NCBI GenBank assembly: GCA_030685235.1
Contig: MU839083.1
Span: forward strand, 496,001-560,000
Origin: Copromyces sp. CBS 386.78
Taxonomy: Eukaryota > Ascomycota > Sordariomycetes > Sordariales > Sordariaceae
Direction: 5' to 3'
DNA length: 64,000 nucleotides
Shown here: piece by piece, positions 22,001-33,398 of the stretch
How positions within the stretch are numbered: the stretch's first letter is position 1
Layout of the letters: the number at the start of each line of letters is the position of its first letter
The notes under the pieces: model-generated
Told to the model about the DNA's origin: nothing
Seen by the model: the letters and a program-made list of their open reading frames with translations, nothing else
Databases searched by the model: none
Made by a program: the position numbers and the translations under genes

Positions 22001-23659
22001 AGCACGGGTGCCCCTTTATTCATCTCGCCATCTCGTTGGCGGGTTGACGATTCTGTACAGGTGCAAACGATTGCGACCCCATTATGTTTGTTTTTTCCCT
22101 CTCCCGGCATCCCGCCCTATTGATCCGCATCCGGTTTGCATCGAAAACTGTGACAAGAATACAGAAAGGGAGAGAAGAAAAAAAAAAAAAAAGAAAAAAA
22201 AAGGAAAAAAAGGGCCGTTTTTGAGAGGCAATCGAACGGGGGTGTTCGTACCGACTTCGTACCCGACTATCAGGGCATGCAAGGATGTCTTTACTTTTGC
22301 CATGTTTTCCATCCCCAGATGCCGGGTCCAGCTGGAGCTTCCACTTTCTGTGGTTCGGGTTCCCTTGATTGCTTTCCTAGCAAAGGCAAACCGCCCAGCT
22401 GGGAACAGGAGATGTCTGTTTCTCAGGTCCGTCCGTGTCTGTGGTGCAGCAAGCACAATCAGCGAGAGATGGAAAATGATTTCTCATTCGCTCCCGATCT
22501 GGTCAAGGCAAGTGCCCCTGGTCAAGACAAGTGCCCAGGGCCATGTTCCCCAAAGCGTACTAACTCAATCGGAATGGCTTAGCGGATCCCCAATCAGAAG
22601 CGATTCTCGTTGCTTCCTTCCTCTCCAGTGTTCAGGGGATGGCAGTGGATGGGGGAGGTGCCAGTGGCCGCGAGTGGATGGTGGACTGCCCAGGTGCGAA
22701 TTGCTAGCGTTGGTAATTTCCATGCGACACCGTCTACACCCCGGCCGGTCGGTCAGCGCAATCAAATAAACAAGCAGAGGTCCCCAAACCACCCGGCCTT
22801 TCAGCCCAGAGGTCCTGAACCACTTTTTTTGATTTTGCAGCATTTGGGTTTGCCAGCATCTTGCCCGCTCCTCGACCTTGGGCGAAATAAAAAAGGAAAT
22901 CAAGGCCGGTATCGATAAGACATCCACTCCCGACACCCGTCTAACACACCTCACGGCCAGCTGGAACATATGACGCCCGCTGTGCAAGTTAAAGCTGGAT
23001 AACACCCGCCTCCCCGCGAGGGGTCCGCAGTCCGCCATTCCGTCCATCCTTCTCGACACCACCACAGCTATACCTACGGCTACCACAGCAGATACCACAG
23101 CGAACAGTCCCTCCTTTTGTCCAGTCCACTATTCCAGAGACATCCCTCCGCCAAACCCATACAGTAATTACGAGATACCCGACGGAGGAGATTGTATTTC
23201 ACGAGACCAAGACTCAGGAGGCACGACTATACGCTACCTTCAGGTTTATCCCTTGCAGCGCATTCCAGAATCACCCACCACACGGGCATCCAGTCCCAAT
23301 TGGCGACCAGTCGTTACTTTGAACCCAACAAGCCGCCGAGCAACCCGAAACCAAGTTATTACCATCCGGTTCGGTTGCCGACCGTCATTCGCTATTCGTC
23401 GCTCCCTAGAGGTATATTTTTGCCCAACTATCAAGCAAACAGTGCAGCCAGGCGCACAAGAGTGTGTGGGACGCTGGGAATCAATTCGACCTGGGCGGTA
23501 GTGCAAGTGTTGCAGTGTTGCTGCAGGTGGTATTGCGCAGTCGCATTGGCCCGTCAGCGGTACCCAAGCCTGAGGTCCAAACGGCCACGGCCCTTCAATT
23601 TTTAGCCGTCACGGTCCGTTCGCTTCCAAGGAACAGATCGATCAGAGAAAGATAAAACA
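19004..23659. other. 4.6 kb with no convincing gene
   Basis: GC-balanced, so not RIP-mutated. ORFs here (for example 20406-19819 minus and 21036-21542 plus) lack coherent domain character, intron signals and leaders. An A-rich tract of about 35 nt lies at 22171-22210. The last few hundred bases are probably the promoter and leader of the kinesin gene, and the first few hundred that of eme1. A non-coding RNA cannot be excluded. Confidence 0.45.
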
Positions 23660-26600
23660 ATGGACGTCGCCTCTCCTCCAAATTCCCCGGGCGGTTCCAG
23701 CTTGCCTCAGCGACCCATGAGCGCCATGGTCCGTTCAGCACCGAGAAGCAGCAGTCGCATGAGCATCACCAGCAAGACTGGTGGTGGGAGTCGAGCGTCG
23801 GACGACGATGTCAAGACTGCAGTCAGAGTCGGTACGTACCCCCATAACACCTGAACCCCCTTTTTGGGCTACCCCCTGTGGTCCCCCAGCATTCCAGCTG
23901 CGGCATTCCGCGCCTATACGGCAGCGCCGAGAGAGACAGCCACTCCCGCCTGCAAAAACAACAGACTTGAACAGCTCTGATGCTGACACCGCATTTTCCC
24001 ATCTGTAGCGGTGCGCGTGAGGCCGCCCCTGGGTCCAGACGATCCGGGATACGATCTTGTCCCACAGCGCTTTCAGCGGTCAATGGTGCAGGTCCAAGGA
24101 GAAACCGGAGTAGCCATCGATTCACCACAGGGCCGCAAGTTGTTCGTGTTCGACAGGGTTTTTGGTCCCGAAGTCGACCAGGAGGGCGTCTGGGAGTATC
24201 TTAGCGACTGTGTAAATGCTTTCACGCAGGGTTACAATGTCTCGCTTCTCGCCTACGGCCAGTCGGGCGCCGGCAAGTCGTACACCATGGGCACTGCAGG
24301 CCCCGATGTGCAGGAAGACCTAGAGGCCATGGGTAAGTGCACCTGGCACCGGCCTCTGAGACATGCAGCTGCCCTCCGACCAAGAAGTTTGTGTGCTAAC
24401 TGTACGTGTAGGAGTCATCCCGCGGGCCGCCATCGCCCTGTTCGAAAAGCTGGACGGCTCAAGTCCAAAGCCCCAGGGCGCGGCTTCGAAACGGGCTTCC
24501 ATGTCCCAACTGCGTGCTCCGTCGAGAGCGACGCTTCAGCCTTCCCACATCGACAAGGATTGGAAATTGACTGCGACCTACGTCGAGATTTACAACGAAA
24601 GCCTGCGAGATCTCCTAATCCCAGAGCAGATTCCACAGCATGAGCGCGGCACCGTCACCATCCGTGAGGATGTCAAGGGGAACATCATCCTCACCGGGTT
24701 GCAGCAAATCGAGGTCAATTCGGTCGACGATCTAATGAATGTGTTAGCCCAGGGTTCAGCACTCCGCCAGACCGATGCGACAGCCATCAACGCCCGTTCT
24801 TCGAGATCCCACGCCGTCTTCAGCCTTAACCTGGTAAGAAAAGGAGCCAAGGGACCGGCGGCGCCCGCCGATAGACGTATGTCGATGCCGCTCGAGGCCA
24901 TGTCCGGTACAGAGGCCATGGTTACCACCGATAGCAAGATGCACTTCGTCGATCTGGCCGGTAGCGAACGTCTCAAGAATACCGGAGCTCAAGGCGACCG
25001 TGCCAAGGAGGGTATTTCGATCAATGCTGGCCTGGCCGCCCTAGGCAAGGTTATATCGCAGCTTTCGTCACGGCAACCAGGAGCGCATGTGTCGTACCGA
25101 GATTCGAAACTTACTCGCTTGCTTCAAGATTCTCTGGGCGGAAATGCCATCACGTACATGATAGCTTGCGTAACCCAAGCCGAATTCCACCTTAGCGAAA
25201 CACTCAATACGGTACAATATGCTCAGAGAGCGCGAGCGATTCAGAGCAAGCCGAGGATACAACAGGTGGACGATGGCGACAAACAGGCCATTATCGAGCG
25301 CTTGAAAGCGGAGGTTGCGTTCTTGCGAGAGCAAATTCGGAGCTCGGAAAGGGGCGGGGGTGACCGACGTAGCATGTTGCTAGCTCCTGGGGAAAGGTCC
25401 GAGCGGCAGAATGAGCGGGAGGCCGAGCTCCAGAACCAGCTATTGGACGCCAGGGAAAATTATACCACGCTATCCCAGCGACACGCGAAGCTGATTTCTG
25501 AGATGGCCAAGGCGCGGGAGAACGAGTTTGCTGAGAACCAGCATCTCGAGGAAAGCTTGGATGAAAGCGCCACCGAACGTCTAAATCGCTCAAACAGCTT
25601 CGCTCAGGCCGTCGAGCAGGTCGTTCTCGAATACGAGAAGACAATCCAATCGCTCGAACAGTCCCTTGCCAGCACCCGGGCCACCCTTGCTAACACCGAG
25701 ACCACGCTGCTTGAGAAGGAAACGAAGTGCGCATATACGGAGACCATCAACACTCAGCTCCAGGCGAGGCTGCAAAAGCTAATGGACCGTGAGGCTAGTA
25801 CGGAGAATTACCTACATGACCTGGAGGCCAAGCTGGATACCCATACTTCTGGAGAGGAAAAGAACGCCACCATTATCACCGAGCTGCGCAAGGAAATTGC
25901 TCGTGTACGGGAGAATGAGGCAAACGCGGAAGACTACATCTCCACCCTGGAAGAGCGTCTCGCCGAGGCTGATCAGGATGCTGAGTTGATGCAGAGGGAA
26001 ATTGACCGTCTTGAGCAGGTTATTGAACGCCAGCGCAGTCTCGGGAAGCTGGACTCCCTGCTGAACGAACTTGATCACATCCAGCAAGATCCGCCAACCA
26101 TCCCCGAGAACGAGCATGAACTCACCAACGGAGCCCGCCATCGAAAGTCGATGGCCAGCCGGGACTATGCCAGCCATTCACGTAGCCAGAGCCATGTCAG
26201 CCACCGAAGCCAGTTTGAGGAACCGATCCGGGAGAGCAGCGAGGAAGACATTCCCGAGGAAGATGAGGAAGATTTTGTGACCCCAATGGAGAATGCAAAC
26301 CATTCGACACCGAAGGCGTCGCACGCTCAACTGGCGGGCAAGAACGGCTCGAAACTGGTACCTGTGGATAAGTTCGAAACCGTTACTAAGGAGCTCGTCG
26401 AGCTACGTACTGAGCATGAGACAACTCTGCATGACTACAGCGCTCTCCAAGCTAAGCACGAGGAGGCACTTCGGGCGCTCGCGGAGCTGCAGGATGCCGT
26501 CGACGAGGCCCGCCATCCGAGCCGCGTACGGGATTCCATTCTTTCAGTATCAGCACCGGGCACGCGGCCCATGTCCTTCATGTCGGGTGAGACCAAGAAT

Positions 26601-29252
26601 GGCCACCGATCCTTGTCATCCGAGTTGTCATCGGCCCTGGGTTCGCATACGGTTGTTACGGACGCTTCGGGTGCCGAGACTGCCAAACACCACGATTCGG
26701 ATATTGACGAGGCGGATGCCGATGCTCAGATCCAGAAGCTGAAGTCCATTGCCGCTGCAAAGGAGGCCGCTGAGAAGGAGCTCGCAATGCGATATGCTCA
26801 ACTGGAAGAGAAGCACCAGGAAACTCTCGACATAGTGGAAGAACTGAAGACTGAGATTGCAAAGGCCCAGGCTCTCAACGTGGATTCTGCGATATCAAGA
26901 ACCAGCACACCTGTTATCCGTCGTAAGTCTAGCCAGAATGTGATGATCATCGATCGCGCCCATCGCTCTTTCGCCACGCTCAGCAACATCGCATCCGAAA
27001 ACCTACATGATCCGGATGTGATGGCCAACTTCGAGCTCAACTTGAATGCCGCTATGCACGAACTCCACGCGCGCTCGGAAAGGATCCAAGAACTGGAGGC
27101 GGATGTGGCGACAGCCAAGAAGGAGATGGAGACCAAGATGACTATCATCTCTGGCTTGACTCGCGAGAGATCCAGCTTGAAGGCGTCATCGCCGATGGAT
27201 ATGGCCATGGTTTCCAGCCTGAGGGAGCAGCTGGAGAGGAGTGAGAAGCAGGTGCAGGAGTTGCGGGAGTCCAACGCCATTCGGCAGAGGGAGCTCGAGG
27301 CTCAGATTTCTGAGTTGCAGCATGCCCTGCACCAGGCTGGTGTTGATCCTGCGATGGTTGCTCCTAAGATGTTCGACGGAGATTCGGATGCGCAGGCGAA
27401 GAGGATCCTTGAGCTGGAGGCCGAGCTTCGCGGCTGGGAAGCCAAGCACAAGGCTGCCCTGGAGAACCTTCAGGACTCGGAAGATAGGATGAAGTCTTCC
27501 ATGGCCGAGCTCGGAAGCCAGATCTCATTCCTAACCACACAGCTTACCGAGACGGAGACTCAGTCCAGCATGTTGAGCTCCCGCCTTGCCCAGACCGAGG
27601 GCCAAGTTACCTCGCTGAACGACCAGCTTACCCAGAACGGACACAAGGAGCCTGAAGGCGACGAGGCCGCAAAGGAGAAGAAGCACAAGGAGCTTGTCGA
27701 GTTCCTTCGCCGCGAGATTGATGACTACAAGGAGCTTATCAACAGGACACAGGCCAAGGTTACACAGGCCGAAGAGCAGGCCGCTGCCACCAAGGCCTTG
27801 CTTGATGCTGCCACCAGAGAACGCGACGATGCCGCTGCCGAAGCTGAACACAACAAGCAGCTCCTGAACCAGCTTGAGGACTCGATCACCGAGCACGAGC
27901 AGACCATCAAGGCACACCAGGAGAGCTTGCATGCCCTTGAGCTGAACCATCAATTGGAGCTTGAGGAGGCGAGAACCGCTTCCAGACGGGAGGTTGAGGC
28001 CGAGATGAAGGCCCTCAAAGCTGAACATGCCGAGAAGGTAAGACGTCTCGAAGAAGAACTTGCCGATGCTCGGGAGGATCTCCTGAAGGTTGCCACTCAG
28101 GTCGCTATGGCTCTTGGCCTCGAAGTCAGCATCGAGAAGCTGTCGGAGCGCATCGAGGATCTCCTCGAATCTCGCGATGTCGTGGACCTGGAGCAGAAGA
28201 AGCGCGGCGAACTGGAGCAGCATGTTGTCGAGCTCACATCCATCAACGACCAGGTCATGGACGAACTAGAGTCTGTTAAGGCCGCTCTCGCGGACATGTT
28301 GGTTACGGAGAATGACAAGACCAGAACTCTCTATCCTGTCAAGGAATCCGTGGCTCTGGTCAAGAAGAAGATGGTTGATTTGGAGACGAAGAACAAAAAG
28401 AACTCGCGCCTTGTGGAGGAGCTTGAGGATCAACTGCAGAGCAACTACGACCAGGTGCAGATCACGAGCAACCGGTTGTCGACTTTGCAGTCCGAGAAGA
28501 CTCAGCAGCTGGAGGAGGCGAATGCTGACAAGATCAGGCTGGAAGAGGAGTTGAAGGTTGCCCAGGAGCAGTATGCTGCTCTTCAGGTATGCTGGCCTCC
28601 CCTACTCATCCCTTTGACTCGTATCAATGGCCACTTACTAATGTTCATCTCTTAGGCCAAGTACAACGTGCTGTCCGAACAAGCAGCGTCCGTTCCTCAA
28701 CGCTCCGACTCCAAGTCAGCACCCAACCCGAGCTCTCCCCTCCGCAAGTCGAACTCCGTCCAGTCCCTCCCCTCGCCCCCGCCTGCGATTCCTCTCCCGC
28801 CGCTCCCCGCCGATCGCGCAAGCGGCGCCGGCTCCCCTACAAGTGGCGCTCCCCGCCCTCCCTCGAAGGACATTCTTGCCGCTGCACTTTCCAACCAGCA
28901 GTTCCAGGCCATTCAAGAAGACCAGGAAGCCCGCATCCGCATCATCGAGAAGAACCTTTCGGCCGAGAAGCAACTTACGGCCACCCTGGAAGAAGCGCTC
29001 ACCGATCTCGAGACGCAGCAGCTCAAGATCAAGGCTGATGCCGACGCCTGGAAGCGCCGGGCCTCCGAGCTTGAGGCCGAGCTCAAGGAGCTCAAGGACA
29101 AGCCCCAGGTGGACAACCGGTGGAGCTTGCAGCAGGTCGAGGAAGAGCGTAAGAAGCGAGTCGACGCCGAGCGGGCGCGCCAGCACCTTGAGGAGAGGAT
29201 GCAGAGCCTGGCTGGCAAGAAGAAGAAGAAGGGGAGCCTGAACTGTTTCTAG
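23660..29252 (+). CDS. kinesin-4-like motor protein, 1755 residues, four exons
   Basis: Exons are 23660-23831, 24009-24332, 24412-28586 and 28656-29252. Introns are 177, 79 and 69 nt, with donors GTACGT, GTAAGT and GTATGC and branch points CTGAC, GCTAAC and TACTAAT. Total coding length is a multiple of three. A Ser/Pro-rich head of about 50 residues precedes the motor domain (about 55-440). The motor has P-loop GQSGAGKSYT (from residue 141), switch I NARSSRSH (from 292) and switch II DLAGSER (from 346). From about 450 to 1640 the protein is almost continuous coiled coil, broken by Ser-rich hinges near 620-660 and 730-860. The last 120 residues include a Pro-rich spacer (near 1590), more coiled coil and a Lys-rich end. 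The N-terminal motor with an overlong stalk fits kinesin-4 (KIF4/KIF21-like). Kinesin-3 is unlikely because no FHA or PH domain is visible. Confidence 0.9.
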
Positions 29253-29336
29253 GGGGGCGCCCGCACCCGGTTGCCCTTGTCGTCCTTGTCCTACTGTTCA
29301 AGCGCTACGAGCGTTGGTTGTTTTGGTTTATCATCA

Positions 29337-30077
29337 ATGGGTGGGGGTGGCCGGAGTTGCGGTTGTGGTTGCTGTGGCCGGAAAAGCTGCGGGTGTTGCT
29401 GCGGCCCCAAGTGTGGGTGTGGGAACGGAATGGTGAACAGCGGGATGGTCACTCCTGCGAACACGCCTGCCATGCCTACCATGCCCACCATGCCCACAAT
29501 GGTGGGGCGGCGCAGTCGTTCTGGTAGCGGTGTTAGTCTACACGGTGGTGTTGGGGGTGGTGTTGACGGTGGCCTACGGAGGCGGGCTGTGAGTAGTGCT
29601 AGTCGTGTTAGTGCTACTAGTGCCGGTGGACGGCGCAGTCGCGCTGGCAGCGTTGGCAGCGTTGCTAGTGGTGGTAGTGGCGGTGGTGGAAGACGCACTC
29701 GTACCGGTAGTGTTGCCGGTACGAGTGTCGGAAGTGCTGGAAGCAACGATTTTTGCTGCGGGCTGATGGATAATGATGGGAAGAACAAGAAAAGTAAAAG
29801 TAAAATTACGATACCCGTGAAGAGGAGGAAGAGAAGAAGCAGCAGCGTTGTCAAAGGGAAGATGAAGGAACAAGGAGGAGGAGAGTCGTCAGAAGGTGCG
29901 GCAAAGGAACGGAAAGATAAGGCAAGGAAAAGCGGCGGAAGTCATCATCATCAGCTTCACAGGCTGAAGCTCTTGTTGGAGAGAGAGAGCACGTTGCAGC
30001 GGAAACTCATGTTGGAGAGGGAAATGTCTCTGCAGCGGAAGATCGATGCGAACCCCGATTTTTCGTACATGACATGA
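29337..30077 (+). CDS. Gly/Cys-rich basic protein of unknown function
   Basis: From ATG 29337 (ATCATCAATGG) the frame gives 246 residues. The frame is open back to 29271 without an ATG. The head is an extreme Gly/Cys run (GRSCGCGCCGRKSCGCCCG), then a small MPT repeat. Arg/Ser/Gly-rich segments follow, with three RRxRxGS motifs that look like basophilic kinase sites, then a Lys/Arg patch (PVKRRKRRSSS). The tail is a charged amphipathic helix with an internal repeat (LLERESTLQRKLMLEREMSLQRKI) and ends PDFSYMT. The structured tail and abrupt stop favour a real gene. It begins only 84 nt after the kinesin stop on the same strand, so it would lie within that gene's 3' UTR or be transcribed with it. 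The antisense strand is also open (29854-29291) but gives only low-complexity Leu/Pro. Confidence 0.45.
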   Translation: MGGGGRSCGCGCCGRKSCGCCCGPKCGCGNGMVNSGMVTPANTPAMPTMPTMPTMVGRRSRSGSGVSLHGGVGGGVDGGLRRRAVSSASRVSATSAGGRRSRAGSVGSVASGGSGGGGRRTRTGSVAGTSVGSAGSNDFCCGLMDNDGKNKKSKSKITIPVKRRKRRSSSVVKGKMKEQGGGESSEGAAKERKDKARKSGGSHHHQLHRLKLLLERESTLQRKLMLEREMSLQRKIDANPDFSYMT

Positions 30078-30679
30078 ACAAATCGGGTTTTGACCTCAGC
30101 ACCTTATTTATTACAAGGACTCAAGGAGGGAGGGAGCAAAAGGAAGAGGATCACTGGGATGAAGCGATGGAATGCCCGGAAATGGGATGGAACTGGTCAA
30201 CTGGACTGGATGAATGGATGGGCCATGTTGGTTTTCTTTGCGTTTTTGTGTGTGGTCTCTTTTTTTTTTTGGTTTATATATCCCCTCGAGCGCTCGATTC
30301 GTGCTTCTTGTTGACTTGTTGCATATATACCTTAGTACTGTGTTATGCCCCTGTATGTATGTGTCCTACTTATACCTTTGTTGTGCAAACAACGCGAACA
30401 ATATGAACACGAAGAAAGTAACGTAATGACCATAACATCATGAGTCTCACAGCCTATCAGTTGCATGGTTGGTGTCTTCTCGTCTTCGCAAGAGTTTTCT
30501 TTGCTTATGATCCCAATGTTTCTGATGGGATCAGCAGGAGAGATAAAAATGAAGAGTGCCTAGATACAAAGTTCACGAACGATAATACAGAGAAACAAAA
30601 GAATGGCAGCAAGATGAAGGGATGGATGGATGCCTGGGAGTCGAGTTCAAAAAGGGGAGGAGGAAACTAAAAGGAAAAA
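30078..30679. other. 3' flank of the basic protein gene, end of the GC-balanced half
   Basis: The stretch is AT-richer, with T tracts and no recognised gene. It ends where the 5S pseudogene begins. Confidence 0.4.
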
Positions 30680-30775
30680 ACATACAACACCAGGGATTCG
30701 CTGGTCGTCACCGACTCAACTACTAGTCTGGCCCCCAATACTCTTATCTATAGGAGCGGGAAGGGCAGGAAACGG
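30680..30775 (-). pseudogene. 5S rRNA pseudogene
   Basis: On the minus strand the 3' part, GGTGACGACCAGCGAATCCC onward to GTTGTATGTTTT, matches the two intact 5S genes with one change in the C-box area (GAGTCGGTG for GGGTCGGTG). The middle is diverged with small indels, and the 5' third is missing: no ACATACGACC is found. It lies on the border between the GC-balanced gene region and the repeat-rich half. Confidence 0.85.
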
Positions 30776-31057
30776 GTCTTTTAATCACGTATTAGGGTCG
30801 AAAAACTAAACCACCAGCTCCCATATCCATATCGTTCGGACGGAGGAATTACAGTAAGTAGGGTACCGGCACTAAAATAATGAATATAGTTAGGCGGATT
30901 ACGAAAAAAATTGACCGTCCTAACACTATCAAAATTGCACTCAGTCAGGAGACGAATCAATTAGCTAAGAGAACTGCATACCAGGGCTGCGGAACAAGGT
31001 AACGGCGGCGTTAAAAGCGACAAAACAACCACAACTCTAGGATCAAAAGCCGGCAAC

Positions 31058-31295
31058 TAGGGTAAAATAGCTTTAAACCTAGGCGGGGGCCCGTATCAAC
31101 ACCCCCGCCCCTTGGCATACTTGTATAGGGCTTAGCTCGAAGCGAAGCTAAAAGCCTTAATATTAAAAGAAACGCTACCCGAAGTAAACCCTCTAATTAC
31201 CTTTTTAATATATCCTCTATTACAATATTAAAACTGTATTTAATCTTTAAAAAACGAAATATTAATATAGTACACTAATATTAAGCTTAATTTAC
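31058..31295 (+). repeat. dispersed repeat R1, copy a
   Basis: This segment (CTAGGGTAAAATAGCTTTAA... GGGGGCCCGT... GGGCTTAGCTCGAAGCGA... GCCTTAATATTAAAA) recurs in the same orientation at 49560-49797, with most differences being C/T or G/A. It may be a solo LTR or part of a non-autonomous element. No TG...CA ends were fixed. Confidence 0.7.
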
Positions 31296-31309
31296 AGGAC
31301 GTCGCTAAT

Positions 31310-31745
31310 CTAACGAGAGAGAAGAGAATATACTACGCCTTTCTAAGGCAGTGAAATAAGCCTTTAATAGCCGCCATTGTCTGGCTTTGGCAAGAATTGG
31401 CGGTAAAAATAAAAAGGAGTAGTTAGGACCAACGCCAAATAACTTTGCAAAGCTGTCACAGTCTCGTATCATAGCGCTTAAATTCACTACACACAATAAA
31501 CAGACCAATTAACAGACGATGCTCCAATAGGCTGCGGTACCTGGTGGGGATTGAATCCAGCTGATTGATTCGATCCCGCAGTTTGTACATACAGGCCAGC
31601 TGACCAGGTGCCATAATAATAGATGAGGGAAGATAGAGAGATGAAGACGAAGTTAGAGGAAGACCGAGTTAGAAGAGGGAGGAAGAGAGAAGAAGAGAGA
31701 AGAAGAGAGAGGAAGAGGGAGGAAGAGGGAGGAAGAAGATAGGGG
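31310..31745 (+). repeat. dispersed repeat R2, copy a, with primer-binding-site-like and purine-rich segments
   Basis: It recurs at 59462-59885, heavily AT-shifted, in the same order. It includes TGGTGGGGATTGAATCC at 31542-31558, which is the complement expected of a tRNA 3' end (…GGATTCAATCCCCACCA) and so looks like a retrotransposon primer binding site. The surrounding 80 nt also read on the minus strand as a tRNA-like sequence (A-box TGGTCAGCTGG, near-complete GGCACCT/AGGTACC acceptor pairing). A GA-rich tract (31640-31745) follows, then a Gag relic. The likely reading is the 5' untranslated leader of an LTR retrotransposon. Confidence 0.65.
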
Positions 31746-31839
31746 GTCCGGATTTCCTCCAGAGGCTCCTTTGGTGGAACCTGCGCGACGAGACGTCACG
31801 TAGCCGAACACAGCAATGCGGCGCCGCGTTCTCTGAATT

Positions 31840-32262
31840 TGAGGTCGAGCTGACCAAGCTCATGGACCAATGCAACCTCGACCCCCGCCATGAAGGTTCA
31901 CCACCTTTGTAACAAGATCAACAAGCGTCTTCGCGACGCCTTGGTTCACCGTGAACCCCGGGGGCGAAAACGAGTTCGTCAAGTGGCTCGACCTTTGCCG
32001 TCTCGTGGCCCGCAATCTCGAGGACGCTGACCATCGCAACAAGTTAGCCAGTCACTTTTACAAAGCAGACACCAACAGCAACACCAGTGATGGCGGCGGC
32101 AACAGTGGCAACCCCGACGAGCGTCCCGTCAGCCAAGGTGGCAACCGGATGGACCTCGACGCTGTCGGCCTTGCCGGCATCATTCACCAGGAGGTTCTCG
32201 ACCAGCGTCAGCGTGACGGCCAGTGCCGCCGTTGCGGTCAGCCTAGCCACATCGCTACTTGA
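31840..32262 (+). pseudogene. truncated LTR-retrotransposon Gag with zinc knuckle
   Basis: The pieces lie in two frames: ELTKLMDQCNLDPRH and CNKINKRLRDALV, then after a shift near 31947, NPGGENEFVKWLDLCRLVAR and an Asn/Gly-rich linker. The end, CRRCGQPSHIAT, is the first three ligands of a CCHC zinc knuckle (C-x2-C-x4-H). The sequence breaks before the last Cys. This is the order of fungal Ty3-type Gag proteins. The fragment is GC-rich and shows no RIP stops, unlike elements to its right. It follows the leader-like repeat R2. Confidence 0.75.
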
Positions 32263-32700
32263 CGCCAGATCTCATCGTCGGGCTTGTTGGTGAGGACTGC
32301 ATTGAGAAGTGGTTCGAATTGGTCCGAGTCGAAGTTGTACAAGTCGTCGGAGATGAGGGCGGGTATGCGTTTCAACAGATCGATTTGAAGGGTACCACGG
32401 CCTGTATTCGAACGTAGAAGAGAGGTAATAGGGAGGATTTGGAGTGTGTTCAGAAGTCTAAACGCAAGAATCTGCAAATCTAAACAGCGGTTAAATGGGC
32501 ATTTCAACAACGTAGATAGGCCTGTCTCACTCACCTTGTGGGCCCAGCTGACTGAGCGCGTCTGGCGCAGGACAGGAGATGCCCCTGTCTTTACAGACTG
32601 ATTCGAACGAAGCACGGAAGGCATCTAGGCCTGTGCCGATGGGATGGTCTTGGATGATCTGTTGCTGATCGGGGACGAGCGCCTGAACCCGATCCGTCAT
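32238..32700 (-). pseudogene. 5' fragment of a FunK1-type fungal kinase gene, fused to Gag
   Basis: Exon 1 is 32700-32535, the intron is 32534-32480 (55 nt, donor GTGAGT), and exon 2 is 32479-32238, giving 135 residues. The segment LISDDLYNFDSDQFEPLLNA with KPDDEIW is the pattern that precedes the FunK1-type kinase domain in many fungal proteins (…FDYxxYRPLVxLV…DxDIW). After EIWRQ the frame runs into the antisense of the Gag relic and stops, so the kinase domain has been lost. Splice sites are intact and the sequence is not AT-shifted, so the truncation appears recent relative to the RIP-mutated DNA nearby. The kinase-family label rests on the N-terminal motif only. Confidence 0.6.
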
Positions 32701-33393
32701 GGCGATGGTGATAATGTTCTTGAGACGCGGCGCGCTGGAGTTAAGATTTGCAGTCCAACCATGGGAGACATCAAGCTAGACGCTATAGAAGGGGGCGAAG
32801 GTCGCGTTTCGTGAAATGTCGCGTCTAGTCTTATCGTGTGGTCAACTGTCAGATTAATGGACGGTTGAGACGTTGGGAACAATAGGTTAGGAAAATGATT
32901 ATTAGCGGCTTGGTTGGAGAAAGTAAAATGGGATGATAAACTGCCATTCGCCAAAAGTAGTTTGAAGAAGACGAGAATACATGGGAGTCTTGTTCGAAGG
33001 CTCCATATGACGGCCCAGATTCAGAGAGAAGAGTTGTGGTTGGCCTATCGAACGCCGCCCGCTCTGCAGAAGAGCTTCCCCATGTCCTGGTGCCTGAATG
33101 GGACAGTCCAAGCTACCCACTCAGCGGCGGCGTTGATTATTACCGGTAGGAGCGACCTTCGCAGGCTTGGCACCCTTGTCAAGAGCATGTACGATAGGTG
33201 CTATAAACACCATTGTGAACGCGATTGATTTATAGAATCGCAAGTCTGGAGGTTTAAAAGTAGGACAACGGAGTCCCTGTGTGGTGGGGCGACAGCCAGC
33301 CACACGTGACACAGGACACCTCCAACAGGTACTCCATAAGGTGTTGAATATTCACCTTCTAATTCGTTTTATACGTAGTGTCACGAATAAAGC
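32701..33393. other. 5' flank of the kinase fragment up to the copia insertion
   Basis: GC-balanced, with no clear gene. The minus-strand frame 33312-33121 is open but not recognised. It may continue the LINE found at 39.3-39.8 kb, because the copia element separates the two. Confidence 0.35.
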
Positions 33394-33398
33394 GAAGG

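Noticed and set aside
22008..22769. 253-codon plus-strand ORF
   Set aside because: It is carried through an A-rich tract giving poly-Lys, with unrelated sequence on both sides.
27531..28223. 230-codon minus-strand ORF with Leu-rich sequence
   Set aside because: It is the antisense shadow of the kinesin coiled coil (CTT/CTC codons opposite GAG/AAG).
29291..29854. 187-codon minus-strand Leu/Pro-rich ORF
   Set aside because: It is a low-complexity antisense of the Gly/Ser-rich frame. The plus-strand frame has a better end and internal repeat.
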